NCBI RefSeq assembly: GCF_902706285.1
Contig: NZ_CACSKD010000006.1
Location: forward strand, 1 to 64,000
Length of the DNA stretch: 64,000 nt
Direction: 5' to 3'
DNA from: Rhizobium sp. 18055
GTDB lineage: Bacteria; Pseudomonadota; Alphaproteobacteria; Rhizobiales; Rhizobiaceae
Shown here: positions 1 to 10,092 of the stretch, piece by piece
Layout of the letters: every line of letters begins with the position of its first letter
Numbering within the stretch: position 1 is the stretch's first letter
Position numbers and translations under genes: made by a program
Notes under the pieces: generated by a model
Database searches by the model: none
Told to the model about the DNA's origin: nothing
Seen by the model: the letters and a program-made list of their open reading frames with translations, nothing else

Positions 1-451
1 AGCCCCAAACCTCAATCAGCATCGCAGCCAATTCGGAAACACATGAGCGAAAGTCGTCGTCGCCAGCAGCGCCGCCGCCCTCGTTCAGTGAGGCGCTTAT
101 ACGGCTACCAACCTTTCTAAGTCAACACGCACATCAAAAGTTTTTTGACAGTTTTATAACAGTCTGTTTTTATTGAAGGAATTTCAGATGAGGAGGTTGT
201 GGATCAGCGACCGTGCCGAACGGCGAACCGCCGATCTTTATCAAACGGTCAAAAAACCCGGTGAAACTGCGCTCCAGCGGTCAATTTCGCGACCGGATCA
301 CCCGCAAGAGCGCGCGCAAGGCTCACGGCAAGGCTTGGGAATCGGCTTCAATGGTATAGCGAGGGCCCAAAATGCTTGCGTGACGGCTTCGAATGGCTAG
401 TTTCGCCGATCACAGAGCTGCCTTACCTATATAGAGAGGACATAAGCAGGC
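1..451. other. Left-edge stretch without a convincing gene
   Basis: No protein I can recognise lies here. An arginine-rich short frame (43-120, 25 codons) and a 75-codon frame starting at 173 are open, but neither resembles a family I know. The sequence at 84-105 can fold into a weak hairpin with arms around CCTC/GAGG. A promoter-like pair, TTGACA at 145-150 and TTTTAT at 168-173 with a 17-base spacer, could drive an untranslated leader or transcription toward hrpB. The 3' end of a gene to the left may also reach in here; the window edge prevents a decision. Confidence 0.4.
145..173 (+). promoter_or_regulatory. Possible sigma-70-type promoter upstream of hrpB
   Basis: TTGACA (145-150), a 17-base spacer and TTTTAT (168-173). 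The -35 is perfect and the -10 is poor. It lies about 280 bases before hrpB, so the transcript would carry a long leader. Confidence 0.3.
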
Positions 452-2917
452 GTGATCGATATGCGTGTTCTGCCGGAGCTTCCGGTTTCCCATGTTTTGC
501 CGCAGATAGGCGCCGCCTTGACGACAGGGCGGCGGGCGGTTCTTTCGGCGCCACCCGGCGCCGGCAAGACAACGCTGGTGCCACTTTATCTGCTCGATCA
601 GGACTGGCGCCACGACGGCCGTATCATTCTGCTCGAACCACGGCGGCTGGCGGCACGCGCGGCGGCGGGCCGGATGGCGTCGCTGCTGAACGAAGCCGTC
701 GGCGAGACAGTCGGTTATCGGATGCGACTGGATACCCGGATCTCGGCGAAGACAAGGATCGAAGTGGTGACCGAGGGCGTGTTCGCGCGGATGATCCTCG
801 ACGATCCGGAACTGTCGGGCGTGTCTCTCGTGATCTTCGACGAGTTTCACGAGCGGTCGCTGGATGCCGATTTCGGCCTGGCGCTGGCGCTCGACGTGCA
901 ATCGGCGCTGCGCGAGGATCTCCGCATCCTGGTGATGTCGGCGACATTGGATGTGGCCGGCGTGGCCGAGCTGCTCGACCATCCGCCGGTGATCGAGAGC
1001 ATGGGGCGCGGTTTTCCGATCGACATCCGCTATCAGGACCGGCCGGGCGGTGAGCGGATCGAAGATAGCGTGACGCGGGCTGTGGTCGAAGCGCATAGAA
1101 CAGAGAGCGGATCGATCCTGGCCTTCCTGCCCGGACAGGCGGAGATCACCCGGACGGCCGAGCGGCTGCAGGGCCGGTTCGGCAGCGAGACGCTGATTGC
1201 ACCGCTCTACGGCAATCTCAGCCAGAGGGAACAGGATGCGGCGATCAAGCCGGCGGCATCGGGCACGCGCAAGATCGTCCTGGCGACATCGATCGCCGAG
1301 ACCTCCATTACCATCGATGGCGTCCGCATCGTGATCGACAGCGGCCTACAGCGGCTGCCGGTGTTCGAGGCATCGACCGGCATTACCCGGCTGGAAACGG
1401 TGCGGGTATCGCGGGCTTCTGCCGACCAGCGGGCCGGGCGCGCCGGGCGAACGGAGCCGGGAATTGCCATCCGGCTGTGGCACCAAGGGCAGACGGCGGC
1501 GATGCCGGCGTTTACACCGCCGCAGATTCTATCGACCGATCTCTCCGGCCTGGTGCTCGATCTCGCGCATTGGGGCGTGCAAGATCCTCGCACGCTCGGC
1601 TTCATGGACCAGCCGCCGGAGACCACACTTGGCGAGGCGCGGGCGCTGCTGCGCCAGCTTGGCGCGCTCGACGCCCAAGGCGCGCTGACGCCGCGCGGCA
1701 AGGTGATGCGCGACATGGCCCTGCCGCCGCGGCTGGCGGCGATGGTGATTTCATCAGGCGAGACCGGTCATGCCAGGGATGCGGCGATGGTGGCTGTACT
1801 GCTGACGGAGCAGGGCCTGGGTGGAACCAGCATCGATCTCGAGGATCGGCTGCGGCGGTTCAAAGCGGAGCGTGGCGAGCGGGCCGAAGCGGCGCGGCAG
1901 CTGGCGGGACGACTGGCGAAGGGGATGGATCTCGCGAAAGCAAGTGAGCCGAGCCTGGCCGGCCGGCTGCTGATCCATGCTTTTCCCGATCGTATCGCGC
2001 TGCAGCGTGGCGGCCGCGGGCGTTTCGTGATGGCCAATGGACGGGGTGCGGAGATTGTCGAGACGGAGAGGCTGGCGAGCAGTCCGATGCTTGTCATCGC
2101 CGATCTGACCGGACGGGCGGCACAAGCGCGCGTGCTGGCCGCGGCCGAGGTGACGCGCAGCGATATCGAGGCGGAGCTGCCGGGCGCCATCCGGAGCGAC
2201 GACCAGACATTCTTCGACCGGCAGAGTAAGCAGGTGCGGGCGCGGCGGGCGACGCGGCTCGGCGCGATTGTTTTTGACGAGACGCCCCTGCCCCGGCCGG
2301 CCGGAGAAGCGGTGACCCGGGCGTTGGCCGAGGGGGTGCAGGAGCTTGGGCTGGAGACGCTGCCTTTTTCCAGGGAGGCCACCCAATTGCGTGAACGCAT
2401 CGGCTTTATCTTCAGAAGCATTGGCGAACCCTGGCCCGACGTCAGCGACGCGGCGCTCCTGGCGCGGATGGAGGATTGGTTCATTCCCTATCAGGCCGAT
2501 GCACGCGGGATTTCCGACATCTCTGCGAGCGGTCTCTCGAACGGGCTGATGGCGCTGGTGCCGCATGAGTTGCAGCGCGAGCTGGCGCGGATGGCGCCGA
2601 CGCATTTCGAGGCGCCGACCGGGCAGCGGCATCCGATCCAGTATGATGGTGAGGAGCCGACACTGACGATCCGGGTGCAGGAGCTGTTCGGGCTGAAGCA
2701 GCATCCGGCGATTGCCGGCGGGCGACTATCACTGCTTCTTGAACTGACATCGCCGGCGCACCGGCCGATCCAGACGACACGCGATCTTCCGGGCTTCTGG
2801 GCCGGGTCGTGGAAGGATGTGCGGGCCGATATGCGCGGGCGCTATCCCCGGCATCCCTGGCCCGAGCGGCCGGACGAGGCTCTGCCGACGACAAGGGTCA
2901 AGCCGCGTGGTACATGA
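452..2917 (+). CDS. hrpB: ATP-dependent RNA helicase HrpB
   Basis: DExH-box RNA helicase of the HrpA/HrpB group; the cellular substrate is poorly defined in this family. From the GTG start, Walker A GAGKT is at residues 36-40 and the DEAH-type box reads DEFH at 130-133. The helicase C motif QRAGRAGR lies near residue 325, followed by the HA2 region. The C-terminal HrpB-specific domain ends with the typical PRHPWPERP. The length of 821 aa is normal. The start is uncertain: GTG at 452 has a purine-rich GAGAGGA 11 bases upstream, while an in-frame ATG at 461 has AGCAGG 10 bases upstream. Either fits. The gene is followed 27 bases later by actS, so they may be co-transcribed. Confidence 0.93.
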   Translation: MIDMRVLPELPVSHVLPQIGAALTTGRRAVLSAPPGAGKTTLVPLYLLDQDWRHDGRIILLEPRRLAARAAAGRMASLLNEAVGETVGYRMRLDTRISAKTRIEVVTEGVFARMILDDPELSGVSLVIFDEFHERSLDADFGLALALDVQSALREDLRILVMSATLDVAGVAELLDHPPVIESMGRGFPIDIRYQDRPGGERIEDSVTRAVVEAHRTESGSILAFLPGQAEITRTAERLQGRFGSETLIAPLYGNLSQREQDAAIKPAASGTRKIVLATSIAETSITIDGVRIVIDSGLQRLPVFEASTGITRLETVRVSRASADQRAGRAGRTEPGIAIRLWHQGQTAAMPAFTPPQILSTDLSGLVLDLAHWGVQDPRTLGFMDQPPETTLGEARALLRQLGALDAQGALTPRGKVMRDMALPPRLAAMVISSGETGHARDAAMVAVLLTEQGLGGTSIDLEDRLRRFKAERGERAEAARQLAGRLAKGMDLAKASEPSLAGRLLIHAFPDRIALQRGGRGRFVMANGRGAEIVETERLASSPMLVIADLTGRAAQARVLAAAEVTRSDIEAELPGAIRSDDQTFFDRQSKQVRARRATRLGAIVFDETPLPRPAGEAVTRALAEGVQELGLETLPFSREATQLRERIGFIFRSIGEPWPDVSDAALLARMEDWFIPYQADARGISDISASGLSNGLMALVPHELQRELARMAPTHFEAPTGQRHPIQYDGEEPTLTIRVQELFGLKQHPAIAGGRLSLLLELTSPAHRPIQTTRDLPGFWAGSWKDVRADMRGRYPRHPWPERPDEALPTTRVKPRGT

Positions 2918-2944
2918 GCCGCAAAGCCGTTCAGGAAAGCAGAC

Positions 2945-4255
2945 ATGGTCGATAATGTGGAAAGCATGCCGGAAGAAGACAGACATAGCAGCCGCCGGCT
3001 GAGGCTGGAAACACTGGTGCGGCTTCGCTGGCTTGCCGTCTGCGGGCAGACGGCGACGGTGCTGATCGTTGCCTTCTGGCTGAAGTTTCCGCTGCCTTTG
3101 TCTGCCAGCATGGCGCTGATTGCAGCGCTTGCGGTGGTCAATTTCCTTCTGATGATCCGCTACCCGCCGACGCACCGCATCGATCCGGTGGCGGCCTTCG
3201 TGCTGCTCGGCTTCGATCTGCTACAGCTCTGCGCTCTGCTGTTCATCACCGGCGGATTGGCCAATCCGTTTGCGGTGCTGGTCTGCGTTCCTGTGATCAT
3301 TTCGTTTGCATCGCAGCCGATCCGCTACAGCATGCCGCTGATCGTGGTGGCGTTGATCTGCATCACCATTCTTGCCTTCTCTCCATTTCCGCTTCCCTGG
3401 TTCGGCGGCGCCGAGATCAATGTTCACAGCGTCATGCAGTTCGGCATGTGGTGCTCGATCGCATCGACCATGACCTTTGCGGCCTTCTATGCCTACCGCG
3501 TCTCGATGGAGGCGAGCCAGCTGGCAGGGGCGCTGGCGGCAACCGAACTCGTGCTGCAGCGGGAAAAGCATCTTTCGCAACTGGATGGTCTGGCAGCGGC
3601 GGCCGCCCATGAGCTTGGGACACCGCTTGCCACCATCAGCGTCGTTGCCAAGGAGATGGAGCGGGAGCTGAAGGAGGACGATCGTTTCCGCGAAGACGTG
3701 ATGCTGTTGCGCAGCCAGAGCGAGCGATGCCGCGATATCCTGCGTCGACTGACGACGCTGTCGGCCGAGGGAGACGCGCATCTGCGGCGGCTGCCTCTGT
3801 CTTCGATGATGGAGGAGATCGTTGCGCCGCATCGCGAGTTCGGCATCAAGCTCAACCTGATCGAGAAGGACCCACGCAAGGGCGAGCCGGTCACCGACCG
3901 CAATGCCGGGATGATGTATGGCCTCGGCAACCTGGTCGAAAACGCCGTGGACTACGCGCGCAAAGATGTAACGGTGACCGTCGAGCACAATCAGGAACGG
4001 GTTCTGATTGTCATCGAAGATGACGGCGAGGGTTACTCGCCCGACATCCTGATGCGGATCGGCGAGCCTTACGTGACCAAGCGGCAGAAGGAGGACCGGG
4101 CCGGCGGGTTGGGGCTCGGGCTGTTCATTGCCAAGACGCTGCTGGAACGCTCCGGCGCAGTCCTGACCTTCGAAAACCGCGCGCCGGAAAGCGCCGGAGC
4201 CCGCGTTCGCGTCGAATGGCCGCGCATGCTGATCGATGCGCATTCGACAAAATGA
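2945..4255 (+). CDS. actS: Redox-responsive sensor histidine kinase ActS (RegB/PrrB family)
   Basis: Membrane sensor kinase of the RegB/PrrB/ActS group, which reads the redox or quinone state and phosphorylates ActR/RegA. The N-terminal 190 residues hold about six hydrophobic segments. The family's quinone-sensing motif GGLANPF is at residues 103-109. The H-box AAHELGTPLA has the phosphoacceptor His222. Cys262 (SERCRD) matches the redox-active cysteine of RegB. The HATPase motifs EDDGEGYS and GGLGLGLFIAK follow. The length of 436 aa is typical. The response regulator lies 68 bases downstream. In rhizobia this pair is linked to acid tolerance and to carbon and nitrogen metabolism; that role is inferred here from family. 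Confidence 0.92.
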   Translation: MVDNVESMPEEDRHSSRRLRLETLVRLRWLAVCGQTATVLIVAFWLKFPLPLSASMALIAALAVVNFLLMIRYPPTHRIDPVAAFVLLGFDLLQLCALLFITGGLANPFAVLVCVPVIISFASQPIRYSMPLIVVALICITILAFSPFPLPWFGGAEINVHSVMQFGMWCSIASTMTFAAFYAYRVSMEASQLAGALAATELVLQREKHLSQLDGLAAAAAHELGTPLATISVVAKEMERELKEDDRFREDVMLLRSQSERCRDILRRLTTLSAEGDAHLRRLPLSSMMEEIVAPHREFGIKLNLIEKDPRKGEPVTDRNAGMMYGLGNLVENAVDYARKDVTVTVEHNQERVLIVIEDDGEGYSPDILMRIGEPYVTKRQKEDRAGGLGLGLFIAKTLLERSGAVLTFENRAPESAGARVRVEWPRMLIDAHSTK

Positions 4256-4323
4256 ACAGATCGGATTAATGAAAACGCCATGCAATCGGCCTATGTCAGG
4301 CTGACAGCGCCAGGATTGAACAG

Positions 4324-4899
4324 ATGAGCGAGCAGATAAACGACCCTTCTTCAGCCAACGAGGATCACATCGGTCCCGATGCGAGCCTGCTGATCGTCGA
4401 TGACGACGGTCCGTTTCTGCGCCGACTGGCGCGGGCCATGGAAACGCGCGGCTTTCAGGTGGAGACAGCCGAATCGGTTGCCGAAGGGGTCGCCAAGTCG
4501 AAAAGCAATCCGCCGAAATATGCCGTGGTCGATCTGCGGCTCGGCGACGGCAACGGGCTCGACGTGATCGAGGCGATCCGCCAGAAGCGCGACGATACCC
4601 GCATCATCGTCCTGACGGGATATGGAAACATCGCCACCGCCGTGACCGCCGTGAAGCTCGGTGCGGTCGATTATCTGGCAAAGCCGGCAGACGCCGACGA
4701 CGTCTATGCGGCGTTGACGCAGCGCGTCGGCGAGAAGGCCGGCCTGCCTGACAATCCGATGTCGGCCGACCGGGTGCGGTGGGAGCATATCCAGCGCGTT
4801 TACGAGATTTGCGAGCGCAATGTCTCGGAGACAGCGCGCCGGCTCAACATGCACCGCAGGACTCTTCAGCGGATTCTTGCCAAGCGCGCGCCGAAGTAA
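4324..4899 (+). CDS. actR: Response regulator ActR (RegA/PrrA family)
   Basis: Two-domain response regulator, partner of the ActS kinase just upstream. The receiver domain shows the acidic pocket DDD at 26-28, the phosphoacceptor Asp70 in VVDLRLGDG and the conserved Lys in YLAKPAD. The C-terminal Fis-type helix-turn-helix is the near-invariant RegA DNA-binding segment (NVSETARRLNMHRRTLQ). The protein is 191 aa. Its end lies 3 bases from the end of the convergent mmcB, and no hairpin terminator is visible between them. Confidence 0.92.
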   Translation: MSEQINDPSSANEDHIGPDASLLIVDDDGPFLRRLARAMETRGFQVETAESVAEGVAKSKSNPPKYAVVDLRLGDGNGLDVIEAIRQKRDDTRIIVLTGYGNIATAVTAVKLGAVDYLAKPADADDVYAALTQRVGEKAGLPDNPMSADRVRWEHIQRVYEICERNVSETARRLNMHRRTLQRILAKRAPK

Positions 4900-4902
4900 A
4901 GC

Positions 4903-5397
4903 TTACGCCTCGTCGGTCCCGAACGGCTTGCCGTTGGCCCACTCGGCCGCCAACAGGCGCTGGGCGGCGGTGCGCGAGAAATTCAGCGTGACGGATTTGC
5001 GGGTGGCGGGCGCCAGACGATGCTCCGGCGCTTCGCGGATCATGTGGGCGCCGTAGCCATCCGATAGGAACAATCCGCATTCCTCTGGGAAGATGTCGAG
5101 CGGGACGTCCTTGTGGGTGGCGAAGAACAGACGATCGCAATGCAGGCGGTAGTCCGGCCACTTGCGATCGACCTTGAAGTCTTCGATCGAGGTCTTGATC
5201 TCGATGATCCAGATCTCGCCGCGTTCCGAAATGGTGATGAGATCGGCGCGACGGCCGCTGGCCAAGGACAATTCCGGCAGCACGGCGTGGCGCATGTCAT
5301 GCAGCAGGATCTGAGTGCCGCGGCGCACGAGCATCGCCCTGTCCGATTGCCGGCCATCTATTAACGGATTGTTATTGTAAATACTCAAAATCGTCAT
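4903..5397 (-). CDS. mmcB: MmcB-family DNA repair protein (PD-(D/E)XK-like)
   Basis: 164-aa protein of the MmcB family (DUF1052). In Caulobacter the family is needed for survival of mitomycin C damage. A PD-(D/E)XK nuclease-like core is visible: Asp52 in RRADLI and the E-x-K pair Glu66/Lys68 in WIIEIKTS. It could therefore be a DNA-processing enzyme, but activity cannot be claimed from sequence. The N-terminus (MTILSIYNNNPLIDGRQSDRA) is the usual family start. The gene is monocistronic, convergent with actR and divergent from the L,D-transpeptidase. Confidence 0.85.
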   Translation of the reverse strand: MTILSIYNNNPLIDGRQSDRAMLVRRGTQILLHDMRHAVLPELSLASGRRADLITISERGEIWIIEIKTSIEDFKVDRKWPDYRLHCDRLFFATHKDVPLDIFPEECGLFLSDGYGAHMIREAPEHRLAPATRKSVTLNFSRTAAQRLLAAEWANGKPFGTDEA

Positions 5398-5579
5398 GGA
5401 TAAGCTGGGGTCCAGTGCCTGCGTTGTTGCAAAAAAGCCATGCGGTTCTAGTTTGCCGTTGCGTATTGGCTTCGCTGCACTGCAACAGCTTGCAAAGGCG
5501 AAGTTAATCGAAAATAAACCATACTCAAAGATGGTTCAGAAGAACGATTCTCCCTTGCCCCATTTCTTAAGAGACATCC

Positions 5580-6269
5580 ATGCGCATCCGTAATGCACTT
5601 CCTGTATTCGGCCTGATGGCGACACTCGCACTGGCCGGCTGCTCCACGACTTCCGAAAGCGCTTCTGTCGAAGACAAGACCGCCGCTCCAGGGCCGATCG
5701 TCCAGACCGCACAAATTTTCGACGACGCCTATGGCGTTACGTCGGATTCGGGATACTCGCTTCCGGCGATCCCGATCCAGAAGGTCAAGCCGCAGTTCCA
5801 TCGCCAGGTTGTCTCCTACGAAACCACGGAACGCCCGGGCACGATCATCGTGAATACCCGCGAGCGCTTCCTTTACTACATCATGCCCGGCGGCAAGGCG
5901 ATGCGCTACGGTATCGGCGTTGGCAAGCAGGGCTTCGCATGGGCCGGCACGGCTTACGTTGCCTGGAAGCAGGAATGGCCGAACTGGCACCCCCCGAAGG
6001 AAATGGCTGTTCGCCGTCCTGAAATCGCCAAGTACGTCGAAGACGGCATGGGCCCAGGCCTGAGCAACCCGCTCGGTGCGCGCGCCATGTACCTCTTCAA
6101 CGAAGACGGCAAGGACACGTTGTTCCGCCTGCACGGCACGCCGGAATGGGCTTCGATCGGTACCGCCGCTTCATCCGGCTGCATCCGCCTGATCAACCAG
6201 GACGTCATCGACCTCTACAGCCGCGTCCGCCCGGGCAAGACGACCTCCAAGGTCATCGTTATCCAATAA
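5580..6269 (+). CDS. L,D-transpeptidase, YkuD domain lipoprotein
   Basis: Cell-wall enzyme that makes 3-3 peptidoglycan crosslinks or attaches outer-membrane proteins to peptidoglycan. The N-terminus is a lipoprotein signal with lipobox LAGC (Cys21). The YkuD catalytic signature is complete: His185 (HGTPEW) and then SSGCIRL with nucleophile Cys201 and Arg203. The length is 229 aa. The start ATG is preceded by a weak TAAGAGA. A strong terminator follows, so it is a single-gene unit. Rhizobiales carry many YkuD paralogues and use them in unipolar growth; which paralogue this is cannot be told. Confidence 0.9.
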   Translation: MRIRNALPVFGLMATLALAGCSTTSESASVEDKTAAPGPIVQTAQIFDDAYGVTSDSGYSLPAIPIQKVKPQFHRQVVSYETTERPGTIIVNTRERFLYYIMPGGKAMRYGIGVGKQGFAWAGTAYVAWKQEWPNWHPPKEMAVRRPEIAKYVEDGMGPGLSNPLGARAMYLFNEDGKDTLFRLHGTPEWASIGTAASSGCIRLINQDVIDLYSRVRPGKTTSKVIVIQ

Positions 6270-6310
6270 GTTTCTGCTATCCAGCAAGCTGGACCTGAAA
6301 TTCGGTATTA

Positions 6311-6346
6311 AAAAGGCCGCCGGAACGTTCGTTTCGGCGGCCTTTT
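6311..6346. terminator. Bidirectional rho-independent terminator
   Basis: A 12-bp perfect inverted repeat, AAAAGGCCGCCG (6311-6322) and CGGCGGCCTTTT (6335-6346), with a 12-base loop. A/T flanks on both sides let it end the + strand L,D-transpeptidase transcript and the convergent minus-strand glcB transcript. Confidence 0.85.
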
Positions 6347-6366
6347 GGTTTCTACAGTCTTGACGA

Positions 6367-8538
6367 TCAGGCGGCTTGGGCTGCCTTCAGCTGCAGACGG
6401 CGGCGGTGCAGGACCGGCTCGGTGTAGCCGTTCGGCTGCGCCCTGCCCTTCAACACCAGTTCCAGCGCCGCCTGGAAGGCGATCGAGCCGTCGAAATCCG
6501 CTGCCATCGGCTGATAGAGCTTATCACCTGCGTTTTGCTGATCGACGACGGCTGCCATGCGCTTCATCGTCTCGACGATCTGCGCTTCGCTGACCACCTT
6601 GTGGTGCAGCCAGTTGGCCATGTGCTGGGCGGAAATGCGCAGCGTTGCGCGGTCTTCCATCAGGCCGACATTGTTGATGTCGGGCACCTTTGAGCAACCG
6701 ACGCCCTGATCGACCCAGCGAACGACGTAGCCGAGGATGCCCTGCGCATTGTTGTCGAGCTCGCGCTGGACCTCTTCCGGTGTCCAGTTCGGCCGGACGG
6801 CGACCGGGACCGAGAGGATATCGCTGAGCTTGGCGCGCGGACGATCCTTCAAGCCCTGCTGGACACGAGCAACGTTGACCTTGTGATAGTGGGTGGCGTG
6901 CAGGGTGGCAGCCGTCGGCGACGGCACCCAGGCGGTGTTTGCACCTGCCTTCGGATGGGCGATCTTCTGTTCGAGCATGGCCGCCATCAGATCCGGCATG
7001 GCCCACATGCCCTTGCCGATCTGCGCATGGCCGGAGAGGCCGCATTCCAGGCCGATATCGACGTTCCAGTTTTCGTAGGCGGCGATCCACGAGGCCTGCT
7101 TCATGTCGCCCTTGCGGATCATCGGGCCGGCTTCCATCGAGGTGTGCATCTCGTCACCGGTGCGATCGAGGAAGCCGGTGTTGATGAAGACGACGCGCTC
7201 GCGGGCGGCGCGAATGCATTCCTTGAGATTGACGGTGGTGCGGCGCTCCTCGTCCATGATGCCCATCTTGATGGTGGTACGGGCCATGCCAAGCGCATCC
7301 TCGACGCGCGAGAAGATCTCGACGGCGAAGGCGACTTCCTCAGGCCCGTGCATCTTCGGCTTGACGACGTAGACCGAGCCGGCGCGCGAATTCTTGCGGC
7401 GACCGTTCGGCCCGATATCGTAGAGCGCGATCAACCCGGTGATCATCGCGTCCATGATGCCCTCAGGCACTTCGTTGCCGTCGCGATCAAGGATAGCCGG
7501 ATTCGTCATGAGGTGACCGACATTGCGGATCAGCATCAGCGAGCGGCGATGCACTTCGAAAGGCGCCCCATCCGGGCCGGTATAATCGAGATCCGGATTG
7601 AGCTTGCGGATAAAGCTCGCGCCGCCCTTGGCGACTTCTTCCTGAAGATCGCCCTTCATCAGGCCGAGCCAGTTGCGATAAACGTCGGTCTTGTCCTCGG
7701 CGTCGACGGCGGCGATCGAATCCTCGCAGTCCATGATCGTGGTGATCGCCGATTCGAGCCAGACGTCGGAGATGTGGGCCGGATCGCTCTTGCCGATCGC
7801 CGTGGAGGCATCGACGACGATGTCGATGTGGATGCCGTTGTTCTTCAGCAGGATGTTGGTGGGGGCCGATGCGTCACCTCGATAGCCGGCGAAATGAACG
7901 GCGTCCTTCAGCGAGACATGCTCGCCGTCGGTGGAGGTGATTGCCAGCGCACCGTCCTTGACGGCAAAGCCGGCGACGTCCTTCCAGCTCCAATCGGTGA
8001 GCGGGACGGCCGAATCAAGAAAATCGCGGACCCAGGCGATGACCTTTTCGCCGCGCTTCGGATTGTAGCTCTTGCCCTTTTCGGCGCCATCGCTCTCGGC
8101 AATCGCATCGGTTCCGTAGAGCGCATCATAAAGCGAACCCCAGCGGGCATTGGCGGCATTCAGCGCATAGCGGGCGTTCATGACCGGGACGACAAGCTGC
8201 GGCCCAGCGATGGAGGCGATTTCGGGATCGACGTTGGTGGTCGAGACGTGGAAGTCGGAGCCCTCCGGCAGAATGTAGCCGATTTCGCGCAGGAAAGCCT
8301 GATAGGCTTCCATATCGCTCGGGGCGCCGTGCTGCCGGTACCAGTCGTCAATGCGCATCTGCAGCGCGTCGCGCTTGGCCAGCAGTTCGCGGTTCTTCGG
8401 TGCCAGATCGTGGACGATGGCCGAGAAGTCTGCGAAGAACTTGTCCGTATCGATACCAAGACCGGGCAGTGCCTCCTTGACCAGGAAATCATGAAGGGCG
8501 GCTTCGATCGCAAGACCGTTTTTTTCGATGCGGCTCAT
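6367..8538 (-). CDS. glcB: Malate synthase G
   Basis: Condenses glyoxylate with acetyl-CoA to give malate in the glyoxylate bypass, which allows growth on acetate and fatty acids. The 723-aa length equals that of E. coli malate synthase G, the long single-polypeptide isoform. Family segments are present, among them [22 protein letters not shown] and, in the active-site region, [19 protein letters not shown]. The start at 8538 ([10 protein letters not shown]) was chosen because AGGAGAT lies 6-12 bases upstream; an in-frame ATG at 8607 lacks a ribosome site. The gene is single, bounded by the shared terminator and the upstream P450. Confidence 0.95.
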   Translation of the reverse strand: MSRIEKNGLAIEAALHDFLVKEALPGLGIDTDKFFADFSAIVHDLAPKNRELLAKRDALQMRIDDWYRQHGAPSDMEAYQAFLREIGYILPEGSDFHVSTTNVDPEIASIAGPQLVVPVMNARYALNAANARWGSLYDALYGTDAIAESDGAEKGKSYNPKRGEKVIAWVRDFLDSAVPLTDWSWKDVAGFAVKDGALAITSTDGEHVSLKDAVHFAGYRGDASAPTNILLKNNGIHIDIVVDASTAIGKSDPAHISDVWLESAITTIMDCEDSIAAVDAEDKTDVYRNWLGLMKGDLQEEVAKGGASFIRKLNPDLDYTGPDGAPFEVHRRSLMLIRNVGHLMTNPAILDRDGNEVPEGIMDAMITGLIALYDIGPNGRRKNSRAGSVYVVKPKMHGPEEVAFAVEIFSRVEDALGMARTTIKMGIMDEERRTTVNLKECIRAARERVVFINTGFLDRTGDEMHTSMEAGPMIRKGDMKQASWIAAYENWNVDIGLECGLSGHAQIGKGMWAMPDLMAAMLEQKIAHPKAGANTAWVPSPTAATLHATHYHKVNVARVQQGLKDRPRAKLSDILSVPVAVRPNWTPEEVQRELDNNAQGILGYVVRWVDQGVGCSKVPDINNVGLMEDRATLRISAQHMANWLHHKVVSEAQIVETMKRMAAVVDQQNAGDKLYQPMAADFDGSIAFQAALELVLKGRAQPNGYTEPVLHRRRLQLKAAQAA

Positions 8539-8634
8539 AAAATATCTCCTCGCGCGGCGGCGGCTGTTTGCATGCTGCCACTTTGACCGGCTTTCATTGA
8601 TAGTCAATTCTGCAATAGTTCGAAAGATTTATGC

Positions 8635-10041
8635 CTATTTTGGCAAATTGCGCGGCGTGACCCGCATCGGCAGGCCATTCTGCGGCTGCGTCGTCAGTTT
8701 CTGCACCGGCCAGGGGTTGGTCTCCGCGGTCATGTCGAAGCGGAAGCGGTGCATCATCACGGCGAGCGCAATCACCGCTTCCTGCAGCGCGAAGGTGGCG
8801 CCGATGCAGACGCGCGGCCCGGCACCGAACGGCAGGAACTGGAATCTGCCGATAGTGCCGCGGTTTTCCGGCAGGAAGCGCTCCGGCATATAGGCACGCG
8901 GCTTGTCCCAGTAGAGTTCGTGGCGGTGCAGGGTCCACGGCATAATGAGAACGGTGACGCCGGCTTCGAGCTCTATCGCTTCGCCCTTGGCATTGGTCCA
9001 GCGATCGTCGGCAATGGCGGCGCGGTTTATCGAAGGGGCCGGCGGATAGAGCCGCAGGGCTTCCTCGAAGGCAGCGCGAGTATAGGGCATCAGGTCGAGC
9101 CATTTCACCGGCTCGGCGCCTGAGGCCAGCACGCCGTCGATCTCCTCTTCCATCGCGTCACGGAAATGCGGGGTGTTGGCGACGCAATAGAGCGTCCAGG
9201 CCAGTGCCCGCGCCGTGGTTTCGTGGCCGGCGCCGATGAAGGTGAGGATGTTGTCTTCGATTTCGGCGTTGGTGAGGCCGCCGCTTGCCGCCTGATCGAG
9301 CAGCAGGGTCAGAAAATCTTCGGGCGTCGCGGCACGATCGGCCTGCATGCGCCAAAGGCGGGCATCCATGGTTTCGCGGACAATGGTGCGGAATTTCTCC
9401 AGCACCTTCTTGCCGCCGATACGGGTGACGCGCGGGACCCAGGACGGCGCGCGGAGCAAATCCATCGGATCGACGCGGCCCATGCGATGCAGCAGCGCGT
9501 TGACGTCGTCGGCGAAGCTGTCGGACGAGGTGACGATTTCGCCGGAGAACAGCGTATCGGCGAGGATGGCGAAGGTGAGTTCGGCCATGTCGCTGGCGAT
9601 CTCGAAGGTCTGGCCATCGCTGCCTGATGTTTCGTATTTGCGCACATATTCCTCGGACTGGCGCAGCATCTGGCCGGCAAAACCGTTGGCGTGGCGCGGC
9701 GTGAAGACGGGTGCGACGGCCTTGCGCGATCGCTTCCAGACTTCACCCTCGGCGGTCAGCAATCCATCGCGCAGGATCGGGCGCAGGATCAGCTGGCGGA
9801 TATCGGACATGCGGTAATTGGCGGCGTTGTCGACGAGGACGTGCTTGATCAGCCCGGGATCGTTGACGATGATCGTGCTTTCGCGAAAGAACCGCGTCTT
9901 GATCCAGGGAAGCGTATAGGACGGTTCGCCCCATAGCTCGAGCGGATTGCGCAGGATGGTGCGGATGATTTCAAGCCGGCTCGGCGGCACGGTGCGCGGA
10001 ACGGGCGCTGGCGGAAAAAACGGATCTGGACGCATGTCCAT
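8635..10041 (-). CDS. Cytochrome P450
   Basis: Haem-thiolate monooxygenase of unknown substrate. The I-helix oxygen-binding motif (FIGAGHETTA), the K-helix ExxR (FEEALRLYPP) and the haem-binding loop FGAGPRVCIG with the ligand Cys at about residue 412 are all intact. The protein is soluble, without an N-terminal anchor, as usual for bacteria. ATG 10041 (MDMRPDP) has AAAGG 10 bases upstream and is preferred over a TTG at 10050. No ferredoxin or reductase gene is adjacent, so the electron donor must be encoded elsewhere. Confidence 0.9.
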   Translation of the reverse strand: MDMRPDPFFPPAPVPRTVPPSRLEIIRTILRNPLELWGEPSYTLPWIKTRFFRESTIIVNDPGLIKHVLVDNAANYRMSDIRQLILRPILRDGLLTAEGEVWKRSRKAVAPVFTPRHANGFAGQMLRQSEEYVRKYETSGSDGQTFEIASDMAELTFAILADTLFSGEIVTSSDSFADDVNALLHRMGRVDPMDLLRAPSWVPRVTRIGGKKVLEKFRTIVRETMDARLWRMQADRAATPEDFLTLLLDQAASGGLTNAEIEDNILTFIGAGHETTARALAWTLYCVANTPHFRDAMEEEIDGVLASGAEPVKWLDLMPYTRAAFEEALRLYPPAPSINRAAIADDRWTNAKGEAIELEAGVTVLIMPWTLHRHELYWDKPRAYMPERFLPENRGTIGRFQFLPFGAGPRVCIGATFALQEAVIALAVMMHRFRFDMTAETNPWPVQKLTTQPQNGLPMRVTPRNLPK

Positions 10042-10092
10042 CGGATGCAAGCCTTTCGCGGAAGAGTGGCGCCTTCCCCGGCAAGGCTAGAG

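Noticed and set aside
6883..8586. Long open frame (567 codons) on the + strand opposite glcB
   Set aside because: It is antisense to a clearly identified malate synthase and has a low-complexity composition rich in Asp, Gly, Arg and His, typical of the complement of GC-rich genes.
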